Positions 39,080 through 48,168 of a stretch of DNA of 64,000 nt are shown one piece after another. Where the stretch lies: NCBI RefSeq assembly GCF_018882205.1, contig NZ_JACVOU010000003.1, positions 1-64,000 on the forward strand, read 5' to 3'. The position numbers and the translations under genes are program-made. Position 1 is the stretch's first letter, and each line of letters opens with the position of its first letter. The stretch is from Polynucleobacter bastaniensis (GTDB taxonomy: Bacteria > Pseudomonadota > Gammaproteobacteria > Burkholderiales > Burkholderiaceae). The notes under the pieces are model-generated. The model did not search any database and was not told the DNA's origin. It worked only from the letters and a program-made list of their open reading frames with translations.

Positions 39080-40342
39080 ATGTCCCAGAGACTTATTTCA
39101 GTAGCAACACTTTCGACCCTCACCCTATCCTTGATGTTTTTGCAAGGCTGTGCAACTACACCACCTCCTAAAGCCGAGACTGCCCCAGCTCCCGCAGCGC
39201 CAGCATGGAAGCAGGGCATGGGTCCAGATATGGCTACTTCGACCTTGGCGCCAATGCCTGGGAAGATGACCACGACAGCGGCAAATGAAATTCCGATTGA
39301 TAAGCTGAAATTACCTCCAGGTTTTAAGATTGAGGTTTGGGCAACTGGTATGCCCGGTGCACGCGCGATGGCTCGTGGTGACGACGGTAAGATCTATATT
39401 GGTACACGAGCCATTGGTCGTGTTTATGAATTAACCGACAACGGTAAAGAGCGCACTAGCCGCGTGTTAGTAGACAAATTAGTGCAGCCCGCTGGAGTTG
39501 CATTTAATAATGGCTCCTTGTATGTGATGGCCATCAATAAAGTCCTGCGTTACGACGGAATTGAAAAAAATCCAAGCGTGACACCAGTTGATCTCACTGC
39601 TAAATTTAATTTGCCACCCGAGCAGCACCATAACTGGAAGTACATTGCATTCGGACCCGATGGAAAGCTTTATGTCCCATTTGGAGCACCTTGCAACATT
39701 TGTGAGTTACCTACACCAGAGTACGCTCAAATTCGTCGCTATAACCCTGACGGATCAGGCATGGAAGTACTCGCAACTGGAGTTCGCAATAGTGTCGGCT
39801 TCGATTGGCATCCTACTACCAAGCAAATGTGGTTTACCAATCATGGTCGCGACTGGATGGGTGACGATAAACCAAATGACACACTTAACCGTATGCAAAA
39901 AACAGGCCTGAACTATGGCTTCCCTTATTGCCATTCAGGCAATATCCCGGACGATGTTGTGAAGAAGTCAAACCCCTGTGAAGGTGTAGAGCAACCTGTT
40001 ACTTTAATGGGCCCGCATACTGCAGTCATGGGAATGAAGTTTTATACCGGCAATATGTTTCCAGCTGAATATAAAAACGCAGCCCTAGTTGCTCGTAAGG
40101 GTTCATGGAACCGTAATCAAAAGTCTGGTTATGACGTTGTCATGGTGAAGACAAGCGCAGATGGCAAAAACGCTAAGGTGACTCCGTTCATTACTGGCTT
40201 TATGAATCCGGCAGACAATTCATTCTGGGGTCGTCCTGCCTATCTCATGCAGATGCCTGATGGCTCTATGTTGGTGTCGGATGAGCAGTTAGGTGCAATT
40301 TACCGGGTTACCTACAGCAAGCAACTAGTAGCAGCTAAGTAA
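39080..40342 (+). CDS. PQQ-dependent sorbosone/aldose dehydrogenase-like lipoprotein
   Basis: 420 residues from the ATG at 39080 (an in-frame ATG at 39068 is also possible). The signal peptide ends in a lipobox (LMFLQGCATTPP), then a Pro/Ala linker. The beta-propeller shows sGDH/sorbosone-dehydrogenase signatures: HHNWKYIAFGPDGKLYVPFG (catalytic His), GVRNSVGFDWHP (Arg-Asn contact to PQQ) and NHGRDWMGDDKPNDTLN (metal/PQQ loop). It oxidises a sugar or aldehyde in the periplasm and passes electrons on; the cytochrome c gene 14 bp downstream is the probable acceptor. Confidence 0.83.
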   Translation: MSQRLISVATLSTLTLSLMFLQGCATTPPPKAETAPAPAAPAWKQGMGPDMATSTLAPMPGKMTTTAANEIPIDKLKLPPGFKIEVWATGMPGARAMARGDDGKIYIGTRAIGRVYELTDNGKERTSRVLVDKLVQPAGVAFNNGSLYVMAINKVLRYDGIEKNPSVTPVDLTAKFNLPPEQHHNWKYIAFGPDGKLYVPFGAPCNICELPTPEYAQIRRYNPDGSGMEVLATGVRNSVGFDWHPTTKQMWFTNHGRDWMGDDKPNDTLNRMQKTGLNYGFPYCHSGNIPDDVVKKSNPCEGVEQPVTLMGPHTAVMGMKFYTGNMFPAEYKNAALVARKGSWNRNQKSGYDVVMVKTSADGKNAKVTPFITGFMNPADNSFWGRPAYLMQMPDGSMLVSDEQLGAIYRVTYSKQLVAAK

Positions 40343-40356
40343 TTCGCAGCATTGTT

Positions 40357-40935
40357 GTGCAGTATTTAAAAATAGCGACGTTTGCCTTAGGACTCGTATG
40401 TTCTAGCGCGGTGTCGCTTTCTTTTGCGCAAGATATTAGTGCCAAGATTCAGGTTTGTGGTGCTTGCCATGGTTCTGATGGCAATTCTAAAATTATAGGT
40501 ACCCCATCTTTAGCGGGTCAGCCCAAGATTTTTCTAGAAAATCAAATGGTGATGATTCGGGAGGGTATGCGCGACATTCCTGTTATGAAGGGGCAACTTG
40601 ATGGTTTAAGCGATGCTGCCATTGTTGCGATTGCAAAGTTTTACACCAATAGTCCAGCCATCTCGCAAGCAGGCTCTAGGAATGCTGCTTTATTTGATAA
40701 AGGTCAAGTGATTTCAAAAGAGGCTTTATGCGGAACATGCCATTTGCCTAGCTATGTTGGCAGAGATCAGATGCCAAGAATTGCTGCTCAGAGAGAAGAC
40801 TACCTTTTGTACAGCATGAGACAGTTTCGTTCAAATCAAGCTACGGGTAGAGACACAATTATGGCGGCATCCCTTTACGGTATGACGGACGATGATTTAA
40901 AGGCAATTGCCCACTATCTGTCACAATTACAGTAA
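40357..40935 (+). CDS. Dihaem cytochrome c (c4-like)
   Basis: 192 residues read from a GTG start. Signal peptide (IATFALGLVCSSAVSLSFAQ) then two haem-binding motifs, CGACH near residue 35 and CGTCH near residue 127, with Met ligands likely in the DIPVMKGQ and DTIMAASLYGM segments. Two-domain layout as in cytochrome c4. Only 14 bp after the sugar dehydrogenase gene, so it likely accepts its electrons and hands them to the respiratory chain. Confidence 0.85.
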   Translation: MQYLKIATFALGLVCSSAVSLSFAQDISAKIQVCGACHGSDGNSKIIGTPSLAGQPKIFLENQMVMIREGMRDIPVMKGQLDGLSDAAIVAIAKFYTNSPAISQAGSRNAALFDKGQVISKEALCGTCHLPSYVGRDQMPRIAAQREDYLLYSMRQFRSNQATGRDTIMAASLYGMTDDDLKAIAHYLSQLQ

Positions 40936-41009
40936 TTTAGCGATGACCTGCTTGAATGTTTAGTGCCCTTAGACCGATGTTTTAAATACCAATGCCAAAA
41001 ATTTAGTTC

Positions 41010-41103
41010 TTACTCCTAAACCATTGAAATATATAGGTTTTCGAGAAATACCTCATTATTCCAAGACCTAGCTTGCCCGTTCAAATCTTGCTAAGTGAGT
41101 CCA
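41010..41103 (+). repeat. tRNA-Arg(UCU) 3'-end repeat, copy 9 (most decayed)
   Basis: The spacer CCTAAACCATTGAAATATATAGG is easily recognised, while the tRNA half is badly eroded (TTGCCCGTTCAAATCTTGCT, then a final GTCCA). This is the rightmost copy; no trace is seen in the core genome beyond it. It lies in the 260-bp gap between the cytochrome gene and the ABC transporter. Confidence 0.72.
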
Positions 41104-41195
41104 CCCAGTATGAATGACACCGATGATGTCCTCACTCTTTTGACATCGATATACTAGCTGTGAATATTGAAATCTATAACATAAAGGAGATGTTC

Positions 41196-42110
41196 GTGAA
41201 AAGCAAAAAACTTAGTATCAATTACTTAATCGCTACAACATTATTTTTGGGCGCTGCAAATGTTTTTGCTGCCAGCCCGACCATGGATAAGATGAAATCT
41301 ACTGGTGCAATCACTATGGGTGTTCGCGAATCCTCAATACCCATGTCCTACACCACAGGTGATAGTCGTTTTGATGGCTACCATGTTGAGGTTTGCCGGA
41401 TGATTTTAGGTAGCATTAGAGAGCAATTAGGGATGAGTACCTTGCGCATTAACTATCAACCTGTAACTTCACAAAATCGTGTGCCTTTGGTGCAAAACGG
41501 TACTGTAGATATTGAGTGCGGTACCACTACTAATAATTCTACGCGTGCTAAGGATGTTGGATTTGCCAATACCTTGTATGTCGAGGAAGTTCGAATTGCT
41601 GTCAAGGCAAACTCAGGAATTAATTCAATTGCCCAGCTAGTGGGTAAGAAGGTAGCAACAACCACAGGTACTACTTCCGTGCAGTTATTGCGTAAACACG
41701 AAAAGGCCAATGGCGTCAATTTTGATGAGGTCTTTGGAAAAGACCATGCCGATAGCTTTTTATTATTGGAGTCCGGTCGCGCCGATGCATTTGTGATGGA
41801 TGGTTCTATCCTAGCAGGTAATATTGCTAATTCCAAAAATCCTAAAGACTATAAGATTGTTGGTGAGGTACTTGCAACTGAGCCTATTGCGATTATGGTT
41901 CCTAAAAATGATCCTGAATTTAAGGCTGCTGTGAATGCCGCTATTGCCAAGATGGTGGCGAACGGTAACATGCCTAAGTTGTGGGATAAATGGTTTTTGC
42001 AACCAATTCCACCAAAAAATGTCGTAGTAGGTCTTGAATTATCTCCAGCAACTAAAAATGCTTGGGCTAATTTAAATGACAAGCCAGCGGAAGATTACAA
42101 CAAGAAGTGA
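41196..42110 (+). CDS. gltI: Glutamate/aspartate ABC transporter substrate-binding protein
   Basis: About 304 residues from the GTG at 41196, placed 7 nt after AAAGGAG; in-frame ATGs at 41160 and 41190 fit less well. Signal peptide LIATTLFLGAANVFA. Family-3 solute-binding domain: ITMGVRESSIPMSYTTGDSRFDGYHVEVC, DIECGTTTNNSTRAKDV and the hinge GKKVATTTGTTSVQLLR. Binds acidic amino acids in the periplasm and delivers them to GltJKL, encoded directly downstream. Confidence 0.9.
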   Translation: MKSKKLSINYLIATTLFLGAANVFAASPTMDKMKSTGAITMGVRESSIPMSYTTGDSRFDGYHVEVCRMILGSIREQLGMSTLRINYQPVTSQNRVPLVQNGTVDIECGTTTNNSTRAKDVGFANTLYVEEVRIAVKANSGINSIAQLVGKKVATTTGTTSVQLLRKHEKANGVNFDEVFGKDHADSFLLLESGRADAFVMDGSILAGNIANSKNPKDYKIVGEVLATEPIAIMVPKNDPEFKAAVNAAIAKMVANGNMPKLWDKWFLQPIPPKNVVVGLELSPATKNAWANLNDKPAEDYNKK

Positions 42111-42144
42111 TTCAATTTTCTAGGCCCTCAACAAGACTTTCAAT

Positions 42145-42933
42145 ATGCCCTTAGATTTAGGTGTTTTTTGTAAGAACACCTTAGATGGAGAAGTGGTAGA
42201 TCACTGCTTCTCCGCGCTGTTTGGCTTAGCTCAAAATAGTGATCCAAGCTATCTAGATTGGCTGATGAAGGCCTGGGGCTGGACTTTGGCGGTAGCAGCC
42301 CTAAGCTTGATGATTGCTTTCATACTGGGTGCGGTGATGGGTACTCTACGTACTCTGCCAACTACCAGCTTTTTAAATGGATGGTTAATTCGTATTTCTA
42401 CTGCTTGGGTAGAGCTATTCCGTAATATCCCCATCTTGGTACAAGTCTTTCTTTGGTATCACGTCATCCCTTCATTTGTTTTGCCTTTGAAGTCTCTACC
42501 ATCGTATTGGTTGGTGAGTATTGCTCTGGGCTTCTTTACATCTGCTCGTATAGCTGAGCAGGTCAGGGCGGGTATTCAATCCCTGCCTAGCGGACAAACG
42601 GCTGCCGCCACGGCATTGGGTTTAACAACTCTGCAAACTTACCGTTACGTTATCTTGCCAATGGCATTACGGATTGTGATGCCACCACTGACTTCGGAGA
42701 GCATGAATCTCATTAAAAACTCCTCAGTGGCTTTTGCGGTTTCTGTACCGGAACTAACCTTATTTGCAATGCAGGCCCAAGAAGAAACATCTAAGGGTGT
42801 TGAAATCTACTTAGCAGTGACCTTGCTATATGCGCTCTCGGCATTCGCAGTCAATCGAGTAATGACGCTAATTGAAAAGCGTAATCGTATTCCGGGTTTT
42901 ATTGTTTCCAATGACGCAAGCTTGGCTCACTAG
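42145..42933 (+). CDS. gltJ: Glutamate/aspartate ABC transporter permease GltJ
   Basis: 262 residues with about five transmembrane helices. The EAA loop that contacts the ATPase reads EQVRAGIQSLPSGQTAAATALGL, and IRISTAWVELFRNIPILVQVFLWY is typical of HisM/GltJ permeases. The N-terminus has an extra 35-residue segment before TM1 (VFCKNTLDGEVVDHCF), as in other GltJ proteins. Works as a heterodimer with GltK. Confidence 0.9.
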   Translation: MPLDLGVFCKNTLDGEVVDHCFSALFGLAQNSDPSYLDWLMKAWGWTLAVAALSLMIAFILGAVMGTLRTLPTTSFLNGWLIRISTAWVELFRNIPILVQVFLWYHVIPSFVLPLKSLPSYWLVSIALGFFTSARIAEQVRAGIQSLPSGQTAAATALGLTTLQTYRYVILPMALRIVMPPLTSESMNLIKNSSVAFAVSVPELTLFAMQAQEETSKGVEIYLAVTLLYALSAFAVNRVMTLIEKRNRIPGFIVSNDASLAH

Positions 42934-42953
42934 ATGTTGACGGGGTCAATGAC

Positions 42954-43622
42954 ATGCTGAGCTTAGATCTGAGTTTTTATAATTGGGAGTTATTTACCAA
43001 CTATATTTTGAAGGGATTGGTATTTAGTGTTCAGTTAACTGTCTTTGCAACAGTGGGAGGCATCCTATTTGGGACATTTTTAGCTTTAATGCGCTTATCC
43101 GGACGGCCAGCATTGGTGTATCCCGCTACCTTTTACGTGAACACCATGCGATCCATTCCCCTGGTGATGGTCATCCTCTGGTTTTTCTTGCTCATTCCGA
43201 TGTTAATTGGCAGGCCCATTGGGGCAGATCTTTCGGCCACGATTACTTTCATTGCATTTGAGGCAGCATTTTTCTCGGAGATTGTGCGGGCTGGTATTCA
43301 GTCCGTATCGAAGGGGCAGAGCTATGCAGGGGAAGCTTTGGGTATGACTTATGGTCAGAACATGCGTCTGGTAGTTTTGCCCCAAGCTTTTAGAAACATG
43401 ATCCCTGTTTTTATGACTCAGACCATTGTCTTGTTTCAAGATACCTCATTGGTCTATGCCATTGGAGCATACGACTTACTTAAAGGATTTGAGATTGCGG
43501 GTAAAAATTATGGCCGCCCAATTGAAACCTATATTTTGGCTGCAGCAACGTATTTTGTAATTTGTTTCTCGCTCTCTAAAGTGGTTCGTAAGATACAAGC
43601 TAGAGTCGCCATTATTCGCTAA
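42954..43622 (+). CDS. gltK: Glutamate/aspartate ABC transporter permease GltK
   Basis: 222 residues. TMRSIPLVMVILWFFLLIPM, the EAA loop EIVRAGIQSVSKGQSYAGEALGM and FQDTSLVYAIGAYDLLKGF match the GltK/HisQ family. Follows gltJ by 20 bp in the same operon. Confidence 0.9.
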   Translation: MLSLDLSFYNWELFTNYILKGLVFSVQLTVFATVGGILFGTFLALMRLSGRPALVYPATFYVNTMRSIPLVMVILWFFLLIPMLIGRPIGADLSATITFIAFEAAFFSEIVRAGIQSVSKGQSYAGEALGMTYGQNMRLVVLPQAFRNMIPVFMTQTIVLFQDTSLVYAIGAYDLLKGFEIAGKNYGRPIETYILAAATYFVICFSLSKVVRKIQARVAIIR

Positions 43623-43652
43623 TCTCATCCGGTATAAATTAAATAGATCATC

Positions 43653-44387
43653 ATGATTGAACTTCAAAACGTGTCCAAATGGTATGGCTCATTTCAGGTG
43701 CTAACCGATTGTTCTACATCGATCCAAAAAGGCGAGGTGGTGGTGATTTGCGGTCCCTCTGGCTCTGGTAAATCCACCTTGATTAAAACTATTAATGCTC
43801 TTGAGCCCTTTCAGGGCGGTGAGATCACCGTTGATGGAATTTCGCTACATGACCCAAAAACAAACTTACCGACGCTCCGTTCACGTGTTGGCATGGTGTT
43901 TCAGCACTTTGAGCTTTTCCCGCATCTTAGTGTTACCGAAAATCTGACGCTTGCTCAAATGAAGGTCTTAGGTAGATCGGAAGATGAAGCTAAGACGCAC
44001 GGCCTCAAGTATTTAGAGCGTGTTGGGCTAATGGCTCAAAAAGATAAGTTTCCTGGGCAATTATCTGGCGGTCAGCAGCAACGAGTTGCGATTGCCCGTG
44101 CCTTGAGCATGGATCCGATTGTGATGTTATTTGATGAGCCAACATCAGCCCTAGACCCCGAGATGGTGGGAGAGGTATTAGATGTCATGGTGAAACTCGC
44201 TCATGAAGGGATGACGATGTGCTGTGTTACCCATGAAATGGGCTTCGCTCGCAAGGTAAGCCATCGCGTGATCTTTATGGATCAAGGCAAAATCATTGAG
44301 GACTGTAGTAAAGATGAGTTCTTTGGTAATCCAGAAGCGAGATCGCCGAGAGCTAAAGATTTTCTCTCAAAGATCTTAGATTACTGA
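43653..44387 (+). CDS. gltL: Glutamate/aspartate ABC transporter ATPase GltL
   Basis: 244 residues with all ABC motifs: Walker [11 protein letters not shown]-loop [10 protein letters not shown], signature LSGGQQQR, Walker [15 protein letters not shown] and the H-loop CVTHEMGF. Of the polar amino acid (HisP/GlnQ/GltL) subfamily. Last gene of the gltIJKL operon. No terminator hairpin is obvious in the 73 bp before the convergent ppk2. Confidence 0.92.
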   Translation: MIELQNVSKWYGSFQVLTDCSTSIQKGEVVVICGPSGSGKSTLIKTINALEPFQGGEITVDGISLHDPKTNLPTLRSRVGMVFQHFELFPHLSVTENLTLAQMKVLGRSEDEAKTHGLKYLERVGLMAQKDKFPGQLSGGQQQRVAIARALSMDPIVMLFDEPTSALDPEMVGEVLDVMVKLAHEGMTMCCVTHEMGFARKVSHRVIFMDQGKIIEDCSKDEFFGNPEARSPRAKDFLSKILDY

Positions 44388-44460
44388 CCTCAATTTCCAT
44401 TTCAGTAAACGCGACTATGGCTACTAGTAGCTCAAATTTAGGCAGTGGTAGATCGTTAAT

Positions 44461-45249
44461 CTACTGAGCGAGCTTCGGTAATTTTTTAGAATTCGCACGC
44501 CAAGTCAGCACAATAGTTTGATCAAACTTTAAGATCTTCTTATCTTTGTCTGGGTAGTCAACTCGTGATAACAAATTAGCAATCAGATTGAGGTGCGCAA
44601 GCTTTTTATCGTTAGCACTAACAATAGTCCATGGAGCACCTGATGAGCTCGTTTTCTTGAGCATGCTATTTCTAGCATCTGTATAGGCATCCCACATCTT
44701 CTGTGCTTTTTGGTCTATTGGACTTATCTTCCATTGCTTTAGTGGATCTTTGGCGCGATCCTTGAGCCTAGCTGCTTGCTCTTCTTTGCTAATGTCTAGG
44801 TAAAACTTGATGAGTTGAATATCTGATCCCACTAGCAGAGATTCAAAATCGTTAACTGTATTCATAAACTGCTTGTACTGAGCATCAGTGCAAAAGCCCA
44901 TGACTTTTTCGACGCCAGCACGGTTATACCAACTGCGGTTGAATAATACGAATTCACCAGCAGTCGGAAGCTGCGCAACATATCTTTGGAAGTACCATTC
45001 GCCTTCCTCGTGCGGGGAGGGCTTGTTCAGAGCAACGACTCTGCTGTCCCTAGGGCTTAAATGTTCTGTAATGCTTTTGATGGAACCATCTTTGCCAGCA
45101 GTGTCGCGCCCTTCAAAAATTACTAAGAGGCGCTTACCTGTTTGAATGATATGACGCTGAAGTTTGACTAATTCAATTTGAAGAAGTCTGAGGTCTGCCT
45201 CGTAAGTATGTTCATGAATTTCAGAATTACTCAAGGGCAGCCTCTGCAA
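44461..45249 (-). CDS. ppk2: Polyphosphate kinase 2 family protein
   Basis: 262 residues. Walker A FEGRDTAGKDGSIKSI, lid-module Arg residues, and Walker B region FNRSWYNRAGVEKVMGF identify a one-domain PPK2. These enzymes use polyphosphate to phosphorylate nucleoside mono- or diphosphates, or the reverse. The size suits class I. It follows a histone-H1-like gene by 9 bp in the same operon. Confidence 0.92.
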   Translation of the reverse strand: MQRLPLSNSEIHEHTYEADLRLLQIELVKLQRHIIQTGKRLLVIFEGRDTAGKDGSIKSITEHLSPRDSRVVALNKPSPHEEGEWYFQRYVAQLPTAGEFVLFNRSWYNRAGVEKVMGFCTDAQYKQFMNTVNDFESLLVGSDIQLIKFYLDISKEEQAARLKDRAKDPLKQWKISPIDQKAQKMWDAYTDARNSMLKKTSSSGAPWTIVSANDKKLAHLNLIANLLSRVDYPDKDKKILKFDQTIVLTWRANSKKLPKLAQ

Positions 45250-45258
45250 AACAAATGA

Positions 45259-45552
45259 CTATTCAGTAGGAGGTGTCTCTGGAATAACTTTTTTGACCGC
45301 AACTTTTTTAGCGGCAGCTTTTTTTGCCACTACTTTCTTTGCTGGCACTTTTTTAGCTACTGCTTTTTTAGCTGGAGCCTTTTTTGTAGGAACCTTTTTA
45401 ACTACCGCTTTTTTGGAGGCAACTTTTTTAACTGGAGTTTTTTTCTCAAGTTTATCCAACGCTTTTGCCAGCTTGTCAATTAGCTTTTCTCTATCTTCCT
45501 CGAGCTTATCTAGTTTTTTCATTAACTGCTTGACTAATTTTTTTTGACTCAT
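45259..45552 (-). CDS. Histone-H1-like Lys/Ala-rich protein (AlgP-like tail)
   Basis: 97 residues: a short coiled-coil N-terminus (LVKQLMKKLDKLEEDREKLI, DKLAKALDKLEKK), then repeated VKK-, AKK- and PAKK-type units to near the end. Such tails bind DNA or polyanions; AlgP and PhaF/PhaM-type proteins with similar tails associate with nucleoid, PHA or polyphosphate granules. The ribosome binding site is AAGGAATAGG-like. Being 9 bp upstream of ppk2, a polyphosphate-granule role is attractive but inferred. Confidence 0.7.
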   Translation of the reverse strand: MSQKKLVKQLMKKLDKLEEDREKLIDKLAKALDKLEKKTPVKKVASKKAVVKKVPTKKAPAKKAVAKKVPAKKVVAKKAAAKKVAVKKVIPETPPTE

Positions 45553-45757
45553 GGCCTATTCCTTTCAAGTGGGTACTATTTATTTAATCTGCTAAATAGC
45601 TAATCTATTGTCTGATCGTACGTTTTATTCGGCATAGTTTCAAGCGTTTGTGACAGTCAGGGCTATATTTAATTTGGTGTTGCAGGTATTTCATCCCCAA
45701 AAAGAGCAAGGGGTTAATATTTAACCTTACGTCCTATTTTGAAAAGAAGGTATCTGT

Positions 45758-46762
45758 ATGCATCTATCCGTGAAACACATCTTCTCCATCAGCTTATTGC
45801 TTATGAGCTCTTTGCTTGCTGCGCAAAAAAATGATGCCATTATTCAGACAGGGCAAGTGCAGGAGGCCATAGCCCGAGGCGCAATTCTTTGGGATGTGCG
45901 CGATGAAAAGAGTTACTTAGAGGGGCATATTCCTGGCGCCATCAATATCGGTGATGCAGGCAATATTCTGAGGGATGCAAACAAAGAAGACTATATCGCC
46001 ACTGCAAAAATTCAAGCGATTTTTAATGCTGCTGGACTCGATGTGAATAAAGACATTGTGGTGTATGGCTCTCGTGGAAATCCATATGCTTATTTCGGTC
46101 TTTATACGATTCATTACTTTGGCGGTAAGCAGGCCCAAATCTATCATGACGGCATTGATGCTTGGAAGTCAGCTGGATTAGCTCTTCAAAAGGAGCGTCC
46201 CAATGTGCCGGCTGTCTCTGTAACGCTAGTGCCTCAGCCTCAGTTGCTAGTAACGAATGAGGAGATGCTGAAGTTAGCTCAATCTAAATCGGTTCAGATT
46301 ATTGATGTGCGAACTCCCGATGAGTTTTCTGGCAAAGATGTTCGTGCGATTCGAGGGGGCCATATTCCCAATGCGATCAATATTCCTTACGAGGAAAATT
46401 GGCAGGATCCTGCAACGTCTATTAAGCTTGGTAAGAAGCAAGTTTCTGATAATTCGGGAATGACTCTAAAAAGTCAGGCAGATTTGAAAAAGTTGTATTC
46501 GAATCTGGATCCTAATCAAGATACGGTGGTCTATTGCCAAAGCGGCGTGCGTGCCGCTGAAACAGCGACAGTCCTCAAAAATCTGGGCTTTAAGAAGGTG
46601 AAGGTGTATGACTCATCCTGGCTAGGTTGGGGAAATAACCTGAAGGCCCAAGTGTCCGAGGAAAGCTTCTTAAATGTAGGTGCCCTCAATGCCAAAATAT
46701 CTGCAATGCAAAACAAGATTAATCAGCTGGAAGAGGCTTTAAAGACCAAAAGCAGCAATTAA
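45758..46762 (+). CDS. Periplasmic tandem-rhodanese sulfurtransferase
   Basis: 334 residues: signal peptide (FSISLLLMSSLLAAQ), first rhodanese domain (ILWDVRDEKSYLEGHIPGAINI) and second (IIDVRTPDEFSGKD). The active-site loop is intact only in the second domain (VVYCQSGVRAAET). In the first the equivalent loop is VVYGSRGNPYAYF, with Gly-Ser in place of Cys, so it is a non-catalytic partner as in many two-domain rhodaneses. A short coiled coil (MQNKINQLEEALKTK) closes the protein. A terminator follows. Confidence 0.87.
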   Translation: MHLSVKHIFSISLLLMSSLLAAQKNDAIIQTGQVQEAIARGAILWDVRDEKSYLEGHIPGAINIGDAGNILRDANKEDYIATAKIQAIFNAAGLDVNKDIVVYGSRGNPYAYFGLYTIHYFGGKQAQIYHDGIDAWKSAGLALQKERPNVPAVSVTLVPQPQLLVTNEEMLKLAQSKSVQIIDVRTPDEFSGKDVRAIRGGHIPNAINIPYEENWQDPATSIKLGKKQVSDNSGMTLKSQADLKKLYSNLDPNQDTVVYCQSGVRAAETATVLKNLGFKKVKVYDSSWLGWGNNLKAQVSEESFLNVGALNAKISAMQNKINQLEEALKTKSSN

Positions 46763-46802
46763 TGCCTTCTATTGCTTGATCCCTTAGAGCTTTAAATTGA
46801 AA

Positions 46803-46837
46803 AACCCCAGAGAGGAGATCTTCTGGGGTTATTTTTT
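46803..46837 (+). terminator. Rho-independent terminator after the rhodanese gene
   Basis: Stem AACCCCAGA / TCTGGGGTT with a loop of about 10 nt followed by ATTTTTT; 40 bp after the stop codon. Confidence 0.85.
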
Positions 46838-46849
46838 GAGTAAAGCGGT

Positions 46850-47035
46850 TTATTCTGGGTGGAAGTTGTTGCTGGCCATAAAGCTAATAGTGCGCTCAAA
46901 GCCCAAAATACGGATGTAACGCCAGGCGATATCGCGGTATTTGCTATCTAAATAGCCAATAGCGACTTCAGGCGTCCTTTTGGACAAGTCGATTTGTTCA
47001 ATTGTGCGGGCCCAGCGTTTTAGTCTTGTTGACAT
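46850..47035 (-). CDS. Hypothetical 61-residue protein
   Basis: Start at 47035 chosen because GGAGG precedes it; the ORF extends to 47065 without a better site. MSTRLKRWARTIEQIDLSKR, then TPEVAIGYLDSKYRDIAWRY and IRILGFERTISFMASNNFHPE. Basic, helical, no family I can name. Downstream it faces the rhodanese terminator. Confidence 0.6.
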   Translation of the reverse strand: MSTRLKRWARTIEQIDLSKRTPEVAIGYLDSKYRDIAWRYIRILGFERTISFMASNNFHPE

Positions 47036-47139
47036 ATTTACTACCTCCATGAGCATACAACGCATGGAAAAGTAGCTGGGATGACACAGATAAGTAATAT
47101 TTTAAAGAAATTAACAAAAACCAGTCAAATTGATGGTTT

Positions 47140-47544
47140 TTATCCTTTAAGGCTGTTTTCTGCCGCGGCCTGATCCTTTTTTGCTGCTTTTGCCCGCGCT
47201 TTAATGGGTTTAAGGAACATTAGCAGACATACAAACCCGACTGTTCCAATAGCCGTTTCTAAGGCAGCCATCCAGAAATTGACTCCAGTTTCCAAAATAC
47301 GGACCAAGCCCTCGGTGATGTAGAGCAGGATCAGCATAGAGGCCCATTGCATGGTGTAAACATTACCTTTCCATAGACCTGGAATCGCAAATAACAAGGG
47401 GATGGCCTTGAGAACGAGCCAAGAGCCTCCCGGCCTCAGTGGCGAGATAAACCATTCCCAAGCAATACACAGAATGAATAGGTCAATAAAAGCTGCCGTA
47501 GCGATGAGTTGGTAGGGGTTTTTGGAGAGCCAGCTTTTGAGCAT
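47140..47544 (-). CDS. DUF2069 family membrane protein
   Basis: 134 residues with four transmembrane helices. SPLRPGGSWLVLKAIPLLFAIPGLWKGNVYTMQW is the recognisable DUF2069 core; the tail is Lys/Ala rich and cytoplasmic. In Burkholderiales this gene commonly follows wrbA, as here (3-bp gap). Function unknown. Confidence 0.85.
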   Translation of the reverse strand: MLKSWLSKNPYQLIATAAFIDLFILCIAWEWFISPLRPGGSWLVLKAIPLLFAIPGLWKGNVYTMQWASMLILLYITEGLVRILETGVNFWMAALETAIGTVGFVCLLMFLKPIKARAKAAKKDQAAAENSLKG

Positions 47545-47547
47545 AAA

Positions 47548-48159
<612 letters not shown>

Positions 48160-48168
48160 TTATCTCTT

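Noticed and set aside
6912..41103. CRISPR array
   Set aside because: The repeats are long, non-palindromic, tRNA-derived and separated by kilobases of genes, not by uniform short spacers; no cas genes are present.
1..41103. Tyrosine or serine integrase for the cassette array
   Set aside because: No ORF in the window shows the R-H-R-Y or serine-recombinase motifs. The only recombinase is the DDE transposase of the IS3-family element, which does not use tRNA sites.
45293..45547. 84-codon plus-strand ORF rich in Ala/Thr/Phe
   Set aside because: It is the antisense shadow of the Lys/Ala-rich gene; its repeat pattern follows from the AAA/GCA codons on the other strand.
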